A stretch of DNA of 64,000 bases from Granulosicoccus sp. GTDB lineage: Bacteria; Pseudomonadota; Gammaproteobacteria; Granulosicoccales; Granulosicoccaceae. The first letter of the stretch is position 1; each line of letters opens with the position of its first letter. Positions 54,590 through 63,180 of this stretch are shown piece by piece. The DNA lies in contig JAHDGK010000006.1 in assembly GCA_020627685.1 (NCBI GenBank), positions 62,001 through 126,000 on the forward strand. The letters are read 5' to 3'. A model generated the notes under the pieces. That model saw only the letters and a program-made list of their open reading frames with translations. It was not told where the DNA came from and ran no database searches. A program made the translations under genes and the position numbers.

Positions 54590-57500
54590 ACCACCGGCAG
54601 CAGTTGTGTCAATGCAGACATGACGTTCCATAAGCAAACGGCTAGGGTCATCAGCTGAATCGAGCAGAGGAATTAAAGCGCCATTTCCCTGTGACATCTG
54701 TGTTCGATAAATCAATCGATCCAGCGCTGAAGATTTTGGAGCAATAACTGCCTCGGCTTTGTCGCTGTCTATGGCGCTAAGTAGATCTGTCTGCGCTTTT
54801 GCCACCTCGATGAGCAGAGTCTTGCAGCCCAAAGCCTTAGACGCTTGCTCTACGTTTTTAACCTCTGGTGATCCGTTGTCAATGATTAACACCGGGGAGC
54901 GTGGGGCAGTTCGCCAATGATTGCTCTCGCCGGTCGGGCCGGGGAGTACTAAGCCTGTGTTTTCAGTATTTGAAGCATCGGGCAAGGTCGCTTCCGGTAC
55001 GCCGATGTTCATCAGGCGGGGCACGTACCAAGGTCCCCCGGCTTTTGGCCCGGTACCCGATAAGCCTTCACCGCCGAAGGGTTGAGAGCCAACGACCGCA
55101 CCTATCTGATTGCGATTGACATAGACATTTCCAGCGTGAATGGTTTCCACAACCTGTTGTACGCGATCATCAATGCGAGTGTGAAGGCCAAACGTTAAGC
55201 CGTATCCACTGCGATTAATACTTTCAACCACACGACTGAGTTCGTTGGCCTCGTACGTTGCGATATGCAAAACCGGACCAAAAATCTCGCGGTCCATATC
55301 TTCAATGCCGGATACTTTGACGAGTGTGGGTTTAATCCACAGGTTGATCGTTTCGGCAGCTGTGGGGAGAGGGCTTGTAGACTCATGGATCAATGTGCCC
55401 GCCTGTCTGTGCCCATCGATGTATTGTGAAATCATGGTATGGGCATTGGTATCGATCACAGGCCCAACATCTGTTGAAATGTCCCAGGGGTTGCCAAGCG
55501 TTAGGCAATCCATCGCACCACTAAGCATTGTGACAAGGCGTTCTTCGGCTTCCCGTTGAACATACAGAACCCGTAAAGCAGAACAGCGTTGCCCGGCGCT
55601 TTGGAAGGCAGAGATGAGGCAATCTCGAACAACCTGCTCAGTGAGCGCAGAGCTGTCGACTATCATGGCATTGATGCCGCCAGTTTCGGCCATCAGAAAA
55701 GGATTTTCGTTAGCGCCCTCGGTAATGTCATTTGAGGTTCGGTTGGCCAAGGCTCGTTCTATACGACGACTTGTCAGTGTGGAACCGGTAAAGCAGACGC
55801 CGTCAACGTCATTAGATTCTGTGAGTGCTTGTCCGATTGTGGCGCCCTCGCCAAGTAATAGTTGTAAGGCTTCAGTGGGAATTCCTGCCCTGTGGAGAAG
55901 CGCAACGGCTCTGGTCGCAATTAGCGGTGTTTGTTCCGCGGGTTTGGCGAGTACCACATTGCCGCCCACCAGTGCTCCTGCTATTTGACCGGTGAATATG
56001 GCCAGTGGAAAATTCCAAGGGCTGATACAAACAACAACACCATGAGAGTGCGTTGAATCTTCAGGAAGCGAGGGTTCCAATTCTTCGGCACTCGCTGCGT
56101 AGTAGCGCAAAAAATCTACCGCTTCGCGAACTTCTGAGATGGCATCGTTAATCGTTTTTCCCGCTTCGCGGCAAAGCAGGGCGCAGAATTCCGCAATGTG
56201 CTCTTCATAGGCATCAGAGGCTGCACGTAATGCATTCGCTTTTTGACTAATGGGCGTAGATGCCCAGGTGTTTTTATAATCCTTGGCCACGCTGAGCGCA
56301 TGAACCACACCTCTATCGCTAGCCAACCGAACTTCACCCACTTTATCGGTGGAGTCGTTTGGTGAAAAAACGGGTTTCAATTCGGTTTTGCAATCGATGC
56401 CATGAATAATGGAGGATGCGAACCAACGGGTTGTTTGATAGGTGTTTCTTTCGGTTATTAAAGGCGTAATCGATGCCGGGTCGTTTATTCGAAAGCCTTT
56501 CGAGTTTTGACGTTGTGGTTGATATAGATCCAGCGGGTGCGCAATATTAGGGTGTACAAGCGTATTCGTATTCCGTGCTTCTCTCACGGGACACTGCGCA
56601 ACTTCCTCGGGAGTGATTCGATGATCAACTATTTGATTAACAAACGAGCTGTTTGCACCGTTTTCGAGTAAGCGTCTAACCAGGTAGGCCAGTAGATCCT
56701 GGTGCGCACCGACCGGCGCGTATATTCGACAGCGAGTCTGGTATTGCTTTTTAAAGGACTCGTGCAGTGATTCCCCCATGCCATGTAGTCGCTGGAATTC
56801 ATAGGTATCGTTGTCGGCCCCGGCTAGATAGCGAATCGCGCAAACACTATGGGCGTTGTGTGTTGCAAATTGAGGGTAAATACGATCACGATTCTCAAGG
56901 AGGCGCTCTGCACAGGCGAGATAGCTGACATCGGTATTTATTTTTCGGGTAAACACCGGAAATGACGCTAAGCCCAACTCTTGAGCCTGTTTAATTTCAC
57001 TATCCCAGTAGGCGCCTTTTACCAGGCGTACCATAATCTTTCTATCGTATTTGTTCGCCGCAGCTATGAGCCAGTCAATAACAGGCATTGCTCTTCGGCT
57101 ATAGGCTTGTACAACGATTCCTAATCCTTCCCAGTGGGCAAATTTGGGGTTTTGTAGCAGGGCTTCGATGATATCGAGTGACAGATCCAGCCTGTCCGCT
57201 TCCTCCGCATCAATGTTGAATCCGATGTCTGCTTCAGCAGCTTGTTCTGCAAGAGAGCTCACCGATGCAACCAACTCTTCCATCACACTGGCATATTGAC
57301 TGTGTTCATAACGTGGATGTAGTGCTGAGAGCTTGACTGAAATTCCCGGTTTATCTCTGACAGACTTGCCCGGTACTTGCCTAAGGTTTTCAATAGCAAC
57401 TGAATACGCCTGCTTATAACGTTCGGCGTCTGCGCGAGTGTGTGCGGCTTCACCCAGCATGTCGTATGAATAGGTATACCCGTTTGATTCAAGTTGGCGA

Positions 57501-58063
57501 GCCTCATCAATCGCCTGCTGGATGTTCTGTCCCAGTACAAACTGTTTTCCGAGCATCTTCATTGCCTGCGCAACAGCCGTACGAATGACAGGTTCACCCA
57601 CGCGTTTGAGTAGTGAGGACAATGAGCGAGTAGGGTGCTCGGAGCTGTCGAGAAGTCGTCCGGTAAGTAATAGGGCCCAGGTGGATGCGTTGACAAGAGG
57701 GGAGCTTGATTGTCCTAGATGCGCGGCCCAATCAGAAGACTCCAGTTTGTCTGCAATAAGCTCGTCGATCGTCTGTGCATCAGGAACCCGGAGCAAAGCT
57801 TCGGCAAGGCACATCAATCCAACACCTTCCGGCGTGGAAAGGCCATACTCAGACAGGAAGCTCTCCATCATTGTAGGATTGTTGCTGGTACGGAGTTGCT
57901 TAACCAAATCGGCTGCCCTTTCTTGTATCAGGTCCAGCTCGGCGTTGGTGGGTGATATACGGGCTAGCAGCTCAGTGACAACCTGAGATTCCTCCTGTCC
58001 GTATCTGGCACGCAGTTGTTCTCTCAGTGGGCCCAGGTCGATAAAAGAGTGGGAATTATTCAT
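54560..58063 (-). CDS. putA: Bifunctional proline dehydrogenase / P5C dehydrogenase
   Basis: PutA oxidises proline to glutamate in two steps at the inner membrane face. Of 1167 residues, ~70-490 form the FAD proline dehydrogenase barrel (IMVRLVKGAYWDSEIKQAQ, TRCRIYAPVGAH), and ~540-1010 the aldehyde dehydrogenase with nucleophile C827 (GQRCSALRV) and the dimerisation-type QPFGGEGLSGTGPKAGG. A ~130-residue C-terminal domain ends CIDTTAAGGNASLL, typical of long (type B) PutA. The N-terminus has no ribbon-helix-helix DNA-binding domain, so unlike E. coli PutA it should not repress its own gene. Confidence 0.95.
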   Translation of the reverse strand: MNNSHSFIDLGPLREQLRARYGQEESQVVTELLARISPTNAELDLIQERAADLVKQLRTSNNPTMMESFLSEYGLSTPEGVGLMCLAEALLRVPDAQTIDELIADKLESSDWAAHLGQSSSPLVNASTWALLLTGRLLDSSEHPTRSLSSLLKRVGEPVIRTAVAQAMKMLGKQFVLGQNIQQAIDEARQLESNGYTYSYDMLGEAAHTRADAERYKQAYSVAIENLRQVPGKSVRDKPGISVKLSALHPRYEHSQYASVMEELVASVSSLAEQAAEADIGFNIDAEEADRLDLSLDIIEALLQNPKFAHWEGLGIVVQAYSRRAMPVIDWLIAAANKYDRKIMVRLVKGAYWDSEIKQAQELGLASFPVFTRKINTDVSYLACAERLLENRDRIYPQFATHNAHSVCAIRYLAGADNDTYEFQRLHGMGESLHESFKKQYQTRCRIYAPVGAHQDLLAYLVRRLLENGANSSFVNQIVDHRITPEEVAQCPVREARNTNTLVHPNIAHPLDLYQPQRQNSKGFRINDPASITPLITERNTYQTTRWFASSIIHGIDCKTELKPVFSPNDSTDKVGEVRLASDRGVVHALSVAKDYKNTWASTPISQKANALRAASDAYEEHIAEFCALLCREAGKTINDAISEVREAVDFLRYYAASAEELEPSLPEDSTHSHGVVVCISPWNFPLAIFTGQIAGALVGGNVVLAKPAEQTPLIATRAVALLHRAGIPTEALQLLLGEGATIGQALTESNDVDGVCFTGSTLTSRRIERALANRTSNDITEGANENPFLMAETGGINAMIVDSSALTEQVVRDCLISAFQSAGQRCSALRVLYVQREAEERLVTMLSGAMDCLTLGNPWDISTDVGPVIDTNAHTMISQYIDGHRQAGTLIHESTSPLPTAAETINLWIKPTLVKVSGIEDMDREIFGPVLHIATYEANELSRVVESINRSGYGLTFGLHTRIDDRVQQVVETIHAGNVYVNRNQIGAVVGSQPFGGEGLSGTGPKAGGPWYVPRLMNIGVPEATLPDASNTENTGLVLPGPTGESNHWRTAPRSPVLIIDNGSPEVKNVEQASKALGCKTLLIEVAKAQTDLLSAIDSDKAEAVIAPKSSALDRLIYRTQMSQGNGALIPLLDSADDPSRLLMERHVCIDTTAAGGNASLLGDTD

Positions 58064-58279
58064 GGCGGTGCCTTGGGTGAAAGGAACGTTGGCGAAACAG
58101 GAGGTGCTGAAAAAAGCGTTCTGCGTGAGTATGAATAGATTTGAGAAGACTAATTGTCTTTTTTATGTAGTTTTTTAATCTTTATTTACTGAAATTTGTG
58201 TGAATAAGGAGAAATATATCTTATATATTTCAATATTTAGTGAATAAGACTAACTCTAAGCCGTTCTCCACGAAAATTT
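58064..58279. promoter_or_regulatory. AT-rich region upstream of putA with short repeats
   Basis: This 216-nt divergent region between putA and a glycosyltransferase gene is markedly AT-rich. It contains the inverted repeats AAGAC-TAATT-GTCTT (58146-58160) and AAATATA-TCTTA-TATATTT (58212-58230), and a direct repeat GTGAATAAG at 58200 and 58240, 40 bp (about four helix turns) apart. Such an arrangement suits an activator or repressor of putA; no cognate regulator was identified. Confidence 0.45.
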
Positions 58280-59194
58280 ATGAAAATTCTGTATCTGGCG
58301 GTCCACAGGCACAAAGGCTGGGGGGCCGAGCATTGGCTTTCACGGGCCTTCGAACGTTCTGATTGCTCCGTTTATCGTTATGATTATCGGCAGAAACGTC
58401 GGCAGTTTTTACCTTGGTGGTACATCAAACGGGAGCTGTCGGCAGTAAACACGCAATTTAAGCCTGACATCGTACTGTTGCAGCGGGCGGAAAAAATGCC
58501 ACCGAGCGTTGTCGAGCATTTTTCAGCGCCTGTGGTTTTCTGGAGTACAGAACAACTCGTTAGACGTCGAGATGTCGATCAACTCCTTCAGGCTAACAAA
58601 CTTTTCCAGTGGGTATATGTGCATACCTATACGTGCCTTGACTATGTTGAAAGCCGTTTTAAAAATCTGCTTCCAGCTGTGTCTGTCATGCACAACGCGA
58701 CAGGTGTGGAGACTCTTATCGACAACGATGATCGTCCCAGAACCGCAATATTCAATCGCAACGTGTCGGCGCGCCGAAGAGAATGGCTAGATACCTGTGG
58801 AGATCTCGTCGAGGTCATCGAAGGGCGGTACGGTGACGGCTACTTTGAAGATCTGCGCGAATCTAAAATTGCGCTGAATATTCATTTTTCCGGTGAAAGC
58901 CTGGATGATTTTGAAACCGGTATTTATGAGGCGCTTGCAAGTGGATGCGCCGTGATAACAGAACGGTTAAATCCCCGAACGGTCGCAGATTTAAATATGG
59001 AAAACGCCGTGCTTCAGGTAGACACGCCAGAGCAAATGCGTGATGCCATAAAACAGCTGTCATCGAACCCAGAGCAGCTATCACAGCTGGTAGAAAATGG
59101 TAAGGCGGCAATTAAAAGTAATCTATGGGATGCACGAGCCGAGCAGATGCTCTCAAAATTTACCGAGCTGTTAGCGCAACCCTTGGCTCGTTAG
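58280..59194 (+). CDS. GT-B-type glycosyltransferase (group 1/CgeB-like)
   Basis: The 304-residue protein has a GT-B outline: N-terminal MKILYLAVHRHKGWG, a central SVMHNATGVETL with the inter-domain turn, and a C-terminal donor-binding region LNIHFSGESLDDFETGIYEALASGCAVITERL with the usual E-x7-E-like pattern. No membrane segment is present. It resembles CgeB/DUF3880-type or family 4 transferases that decorate envelope glycans; donor and acceptor are unknown. It stands alone between putA and the response regulator, with ends 2 nt from the convergent regulator gene. Confidence 0.78.
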   Translation: MKILYLAVHRHKGWGAEHWLSRAFERSDCSVYRYDYRQKRRQFLPWWYIKRELSAVNTQFKPDIVLLQRAEKMPPSVVEHFSAPVVFWSTEQLVRRRDVDQLLQANKLFQWVYVHTYTCLDYVESRFKNLLPAVSVMHNATGVETLIDNDDRPRTAIFNRNVSARRREWLDTCGDLVEVIEGRYGDGYFEDLRESKIALNIHFSGESLDDFETGIYEALASGCAVITERLNPRTVADLNMENAVLQVDTPEQMRDAIKQLSSNPEQLSQLVENGKAAIKSNLWDARAEQMLSKFTELLAQPLAR

Positions 59195-59196
59195 TA

Positions 59197-59955
59197 TCAA
59201 TCTTTGTTTTTTCCGAGGGTTTTGATCACTTTAGCAGCAAACAAATACCCAGACCCGCGCACTGTTTTTATCCATTCAAATTCGTCATCAGATTCCAATT
59301 TTTTTCGCAGCTGCACAACATGGTTGTCGATGACTCTATCGCTGGGATGCCAATTGCGTCCAGTGAGAGTTTCCATCAGGTGGTCGCGTGTGAGTACACG
59401 TTGAGGGCTGTTCAGGAATATTTCCAGCAGGTCGAACTCTGTGGATGTTAAAGAGACCAATTCGTTTTCAGCATTTCTAAGCTCGCGCGAACCGGGTGTA
59501 AGATTCCATTCACCAAATCTCAGAACTTCCTGGCTTGGGGCGATAGTTTGCTCATGCGTATCCGGTGCGGCTTCGGAATTTGAAATTCGCGCCCGTCGCA
59601 ACACCGAACGAACCCTGGCGACCAGCTCCCGAATTAAAAACGGCTTGGTGATGTAGTCGTCCGCACCCAGCTCAAGTCCAAGAACTGTGTCGATAAGATC
59701 AACGCGGCCCGTCACTAAAATAATAGGGATTTCGCTGTTTTTCCGAATGTCTCTGACCAGATCGAGTCCATTTTCACGATCCAGAAGAATATCCATGGTG
59801 ATCAGATCGATGGATTGTTCTTCGAGTTGTTTGTAAAGCTCTTCACTGGAGTGTGCTTCAAAGACGATGAAGCGTTCAGCTTCGAGTGACGATCGCAGTA
59901 ATTCTCTTATGCGAGGATCATCGTCTACGACTAATACTGTGGCCGAATTATTCAC
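59197..59955 (-). CDS. OmpR/PhoB-family response regulator
   Basis: Residues 1-120 form a receiver domain with the acidic pocket D11-D13, phospho-acceptor D55 (ITMDILLD) and K in YITKPF. Residues ~150-245 form a winged-helix output domain (VSLTSTEFDLLEIFLNSPQRVLTRDHLM, DNHVVQLRKKLE, VRGSGYLF). The look is TorR/OmpR-like. No ordinary histidine kinase gene is adjacent, so it is an orphan here unless it works with the kinase-like protein 0.9 kb away. A 344-nt region separates its start from the next rightward gene. Confidence 0.92.
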   Translation of the reverse strand: MNNSATVLVVDDDPRIRELLRSSLEAERFIVFEAHSSEELYKQLEEQSIDLITMDILLDRENGLDLVRDIRKNSEIPIILVTGRVDLIDTVLGLELGADDYITKPFLIRELVARVRSVLRRARISNSEAAPDTHEQTIAPSQEVLRFGEWNLTPGSRELRNAENELVSLTSTEFDLLEIFLNSPQRVLTRDHLMETLTGRNWHPSDRVIDNHVVQLRKKLESDDEFEWIKTVRGSGYLFAAKVIKTLGKNKD

Positions 59956-60299
59956 TCTGGTTCAAGAAGCTGCGTTAAAACAATGGCATATGGCGCCAAT
60001 CTTGGCGTTACAGTACTAGAACGACATCGTGACAGTCATCTGCTGAAGACTCAAGAAATAGTTACCGTAATTGAGATGTTTTTTTAAAACAAAGGCTGAG
60101 TTGCTCACACTTTTGCCTCTCTTTACATATTCCTGACCAAATCTTACAAATCACCTCTAGATCTGGGTCATACGCATACAAAAGACCGCAATACTCCAAG
60201 ACGTTAGAAAGGTCTCACCAATCAAGCCTCAGGTAGGCAGTGCGTTTAGCTAAGCCCTTGGTGAGTTGTATAAAGGAGTTATTCGGGACCTATACTTAA
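59956..60299. other. 344-nt divergent intergenic region with an inverted repeat
   Basis: No gene is seen. Close to the response-regulator start lies CGCCAA-TC-TTGGCG (59994-60007) next to the 8-bp palindrome TGGCGCCA (59991-59998), a candidate operator. At the right end TTGTAT (60267) and TATACT (60291) are 18 nt apart and resemble a promoter whose -10 sits only 3-4 nt before the next ATG. This could mean a leaderless transcript. An AAGGAG at 60273 is too far from the ATG for a normal ribosome site. Confidence 0.4.
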
Positions 60300-60854
60300 A
60301 TGAACTCAGATGCCAGCAAGCAGTTTCCACTTGAGACAGACGAACACACCATAAGAGCTGAACTCGATCGCGTATTAGGGTTGCGACGATTTTCCGGCGC
60401 GCCTCAAATGTCCGCCTTTTTACGGTACATAGTGACTGAAACGCTTAACGGACACGCCGACCGCATTAAAGCATTCTCAGTCGGTGTGGATGCACTGGGT
60501 AAACCGGATACGTTTGATGCGCAAACCGATCCCTCTGTTCGTGTTTTGGCTCTGCGTCTTAGGAAAACTTTGGCAGAGGTCTATGAAGATTTACAAGGCT
60601 GCATTGCCATCATCGATTTAAGAGTTGGTACTTATGTACCATCTTTTTATAGAGTTGCGACTTCAACCGACATCAAGGATGCTGATGATGCGGTATCGGG
60701 GCTTCTGGCGCCAAATGCGAAGGAGCCCTGCGTTAGTGCAAGAGTGGCGGCCATGAGTCCGTCTAGTTCGCCTGTCGCTCAGGAGTCGGCTTACAAACCG
60801 TTACCACCCGCAGCATCCACTCATGCCGATAATACATCGCTCGGTGCAAAGTGA
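60300..60854 (+). CDS. Stand-alone regulatory N-domain of the TPR/adenylate-cyclase-like type
   Basis: Residues ~14-115 match a domain commonly found ahead of TPR repeats in proteins annotated as adenylate cyclases or transcriptional regulators: IRAELDRVLGLRRFSGAPQMSAFLRYIV, RIKAFSVGVDALGKPDTFDAQTDPSVRVLALRLRKTL and a final VGTYVPSFYRV. In most such proteins several hundred residues follow. Here only a ~65-residue Pro/Ser/Ala-rich tail does. It lies 43 nt before a kinase-like membrane protein, so they may form one module. Molecular function is not established. Confidence 0.68.
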   Translation: MNSDASKQFPLETDEHTIRAELDRVLGLRRFSGAPQMSAFLRYIVTETLNGHADRIKAFSVGVDALGKPDTFDAQTDPSVRVLALRLRKTLAEVYEDLQGCIAIIDLRVGTYVPSFYRVATSTDIKDADDAVSGLLAPNAKEPCVSARVAAMSPSSSPVAQESAYKPLPPAASTHADNTSLGAK

Positions 60855-60897
60855 TTCAGGCACCAACACGGTTGCATAGAAAACACACCACTTCACA

Positions 60898-62163
60898 ATG
60901 AATTCGCTGTTCACAACTAACGCAGGATCAGGCAACTCCCTCGTGTTGCACATGCTTGCAATTGCCTTGTGTCTGGTCATTGCGTTCAAGGTCAGAGGCC
61001 AGCCAGGCGGGTTGTTTATTATGGTTGGCGTGGGATTGACGCTGGTTCGCCAGCTATTTTCATTGTCTATTCCCTTAGACTACACCTCATTTTTAGCAGA
61101 CTTTATCTCCCCTAGAGCGAATATACTGTTGTCGTTCGGCAGCCTTGTGCTGGCGTTTGGGTTGATCGGAATTGGCATCATGCGGCAAAATCAGGTGGCA
61201 AACGGGGCGGTATCTCATGTTCATCGTTGGATGAACATTGCCTTATTTAGTGTCATAACGATCGAGCTGTGTCTGATTGTCGATCAACTTGTCATGACGC
61301 CCAACAACTACATCTCAGGATTACTGTACGAGTTTGCTCACGTAGTGTCCTTGTCGCTGCTGGCTCTGATCGTAATTCTCAGACACATCCATCAGTCCTA
61401 TTTAAAACAGACTAACGAACTGGTCGATCGCCAGACCGACGCCATGATTTCCATGTTCACGTCAGTCAAACACGAACTGAACAATGATATGCAAGTTGTC
61501 GTGGGCAACGCGGAGTTGGCGGAGATCATGACGGCATCCGGCGCCGATGTTAGTAAGCCTTTAGGCAATATCGCAAAGGCTGCAAATGCTGCTGTTTCCC
61601 GAATAGAGCAGTTGTCAGTTTTTAGTGCCGTAAACGAGTTAGCCAAGGTGCCTGTTGATGTCAACGCAATGTTCAGACAATGCGCAGCCGAACTCAACGA
61701 ACTCCTCCCCGATAACATCACTATTCGACTGGAGTTAGAAAGGATTCCTTTCAGAGTCATTGCCGATCGCTACTTGCTGGCACTCACTCTCAGTAATTTA
61801 GTCAGGCAAAGTTTGCCGTTCATGCATTCAGGTGGTGAGATCGTATTCTTAACGCGCGATGTTTCGGGTAACAGACCCACCGCAGGTACTGCCGCCATTT
61901 CGGCAGATGTGTCGTTCGTTTACTCGACAGATACAGCGTCTGCTGAGAACCATGAACCCGATGACAAGAACGCCAAGCGCGATAAAGAACAAGGTATGAA
62001 GGTTCTTCTGGCAACCACTTCCGCTCTCGTTGAGTTGGGTGGTGGTGTGAGCGTCAGCGTGCATAGCTCAGCGCTACAGGCGCGCATTCAAATGGGCTTT
62101 GTAAACGAAGTGCCTAACGAGCCGCCGATACGTGCGGGCATCGCCAGCGCTCGGGTGAGTTAG
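60898..62163 (+). CDS. Membrane histidine kinase-like protein with degenerate ATPase domain
   Basis: The 421-residue protein has about five to six N-terminal membrane helices (14-163) and then a HisKA-like helix with H192 in SVKHELNNDMQVVVGNAEL. The ATPase part starts normally (DRYLLALTLSNLVRQSL with N300) but the second N-box asparagine is Q304. No D-x-G-x-G or GxGxG lid is visible; instead there is a charged Asp/Lys insertion (351-366) and LVELGGGVSVSV. It is probably unable to bind ATP normally and may act as a phosphotransfer or sensory protein. Partnership with the regulator at 59197-59955 is inference. Confidence 0.66.
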   Translation: MNSLFTTNAGSGNSLVLHMLAIALCLVIAFKVRGQPGGLFIMVGVGLTLVRQLFSLSIPLDYTSFLADFISPRANILLSFGSLVLAFGLIGIGIMRQNQVANGAVSHVHRWMNIALFSVITIELCLIVDQLVMTPNNYISGLLYEFAHVVSLSLLALIVILRHIHQSYLKQTNELVDRQTDAMISMFTSVKHELNNDMQVVVGNAELAEIMTASGADVSKPLGNIAKAANAAVSRIEQLSVFSAVNELAKVPVDVNAMFRQCAAELNELLPDNITIRLELERIPFRVIADRYLLALTLSNLVRQSLPFMHSGGEIVFLTRDVSGNRPTAGTAAISADVSFVYSTDTASAENHEPDDKNAKRDKEQGMKVLLATTSALVELGGGVSVSVHSSALQARIQMGFVNEVPNEPPIRAGIASARVS

Positions 62164-62189
62164 ACGGTTCTCGGCGGTAGCAGCGTTTG

Positions 62190-63173
62190 TTAAGCAACGC
62201 CAATTAAGATACCCGCTGCCAACACCAACGATCCCCCTAGGATGACTTGAAACATAGCTCTTCCCCAGGGCGTTTCCATGTACTTGTGTTGTATCCAGGT
62301 TATTGCCCACAGCTCAATAAACACCACTGCGATGGCAATGGTGGTTGCCGTGTTGAAATCGGGGATAAGGTAGGGCAGAGCGTGACCCAAGCCGCCGATG
62401 GTGGTCATTATTCCTGAGGCCAGACCGCGCTTAAGTGGGGAGCCTCGTCCTGTTAGGACACCGTCATCGTGCGCAGCTTCAGTGAAGCCCATAGATATAC
62501 CGGCGCCAATAGAGGCTGATAAACCGATGAGAAACGTATTCCAGGTGTCACCCGTTGCAAACGCTGCTGCAAATATCGGCGCCAATGTGGATATTGAGCC
62601 ATCCATGAGACCGGCTAGTCCGGGTTGCACATAGGTCAGGAGAAATTGCTTGCGCTCCGTTTCGTCTTCTTTATCTTTAACGTCTTCGGGTACGAGTTGC
62701 TCTTCGAGCCGCGCAGCTACCTCGTTGTGCCGCGCTTCGGCAAATGCCAGATCACCTAGAAGCTTTCGAGTATCGGCATCTTTAGCTCGGGAGGCGGCAA
62801 CGCGGTAGAAGCGCTCGGCTTGCGACTCCATATTCGCCGCCATCTCGCGAGTTTTTTCTATCGATAGTGGGCGCACCAGCCAGTCAGGCTTCCGCTCGTA
62901 ATATCCTTTGACATGCTCTCGGCGAATGAGAGGAATAACATCCCCGAATCGTTTCTTGTGCAAAGCAATGAGCTGCGATCGATGGACATTCTCTTCGTCT
63001 GCCATCGCATCGAACATGCGCGCAGAGTCAGGGTAGCTTTCACGCAACCCGTCTGCATAAGCTTGGTAGATGCGCATGTCATCTTCTTCTGAAGAGATGG
63101 CTAAAGCCAACACTTCCTGTTCACTAAGATCATTAAACGATCGCTTTGATCCAGAAAAAAACCGAGTCAACAT
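62190..63173 (-). CDS. mbfA: Membrane-bound ferritin-like iron exporter MbfA
   Basis: This 327-residue protein of the erythrin-VIT1 type has residues ~15-165 as a ferritin-like four-helix domain with di-iron ligands in SSEEDDMRIY, DEENVHRSQL and AFAEARHNEV. Residues ~180-327 form a VIT1/CCC1-type membrane part (LAGLMDGSISTLAPIFAAAFA, ASIGAGISMGFTEAAHDDG) with about five helices. MbfA proteins export iron and protect against peroxide and acid stress. It lies 7 nt after an ABC ATPase gene on the same strand. The iron responsiveness seen in other species is not visible in the short upstream gap. Confidence 0.9.
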   Translation of the reverse strand: MLTRFFSGSKRSFNDLSEQEVLALAISSEEDDMRIYQAYADGLRESYPDSARMFDAMADEENVHRSQLIALHKKRFGDVIPLIRREHVKGYYERKPDWLVRPLSIEKTREMAANMESQAERFYRVAASRAKDADTRKLLGDLAFAEARHNEVAARLEEQLVPEDVKDKEDETERKQFLLTYVQPGLAGLMDGSISTLAPIFAAAFATGDTWNTFLIGLSASIGAGISMGFTEAAHDDGVLTGRGSPLKRGLASGIMTTIGGLGHALPYLIPDFNTATTIAIAVVFIELWAITWIQHKYMETPWGRAMFQVILGGSLVLAAGILIGVA

Positions 63174-63180
63174 TGTGTCG

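Noticed and set aside
57522-57986. 154-codon frame opposite the 5' part of putA
   Set aside because: Antisense shadow of a well-supported gene; Ser/Arg-rich composition typical of such shadows.
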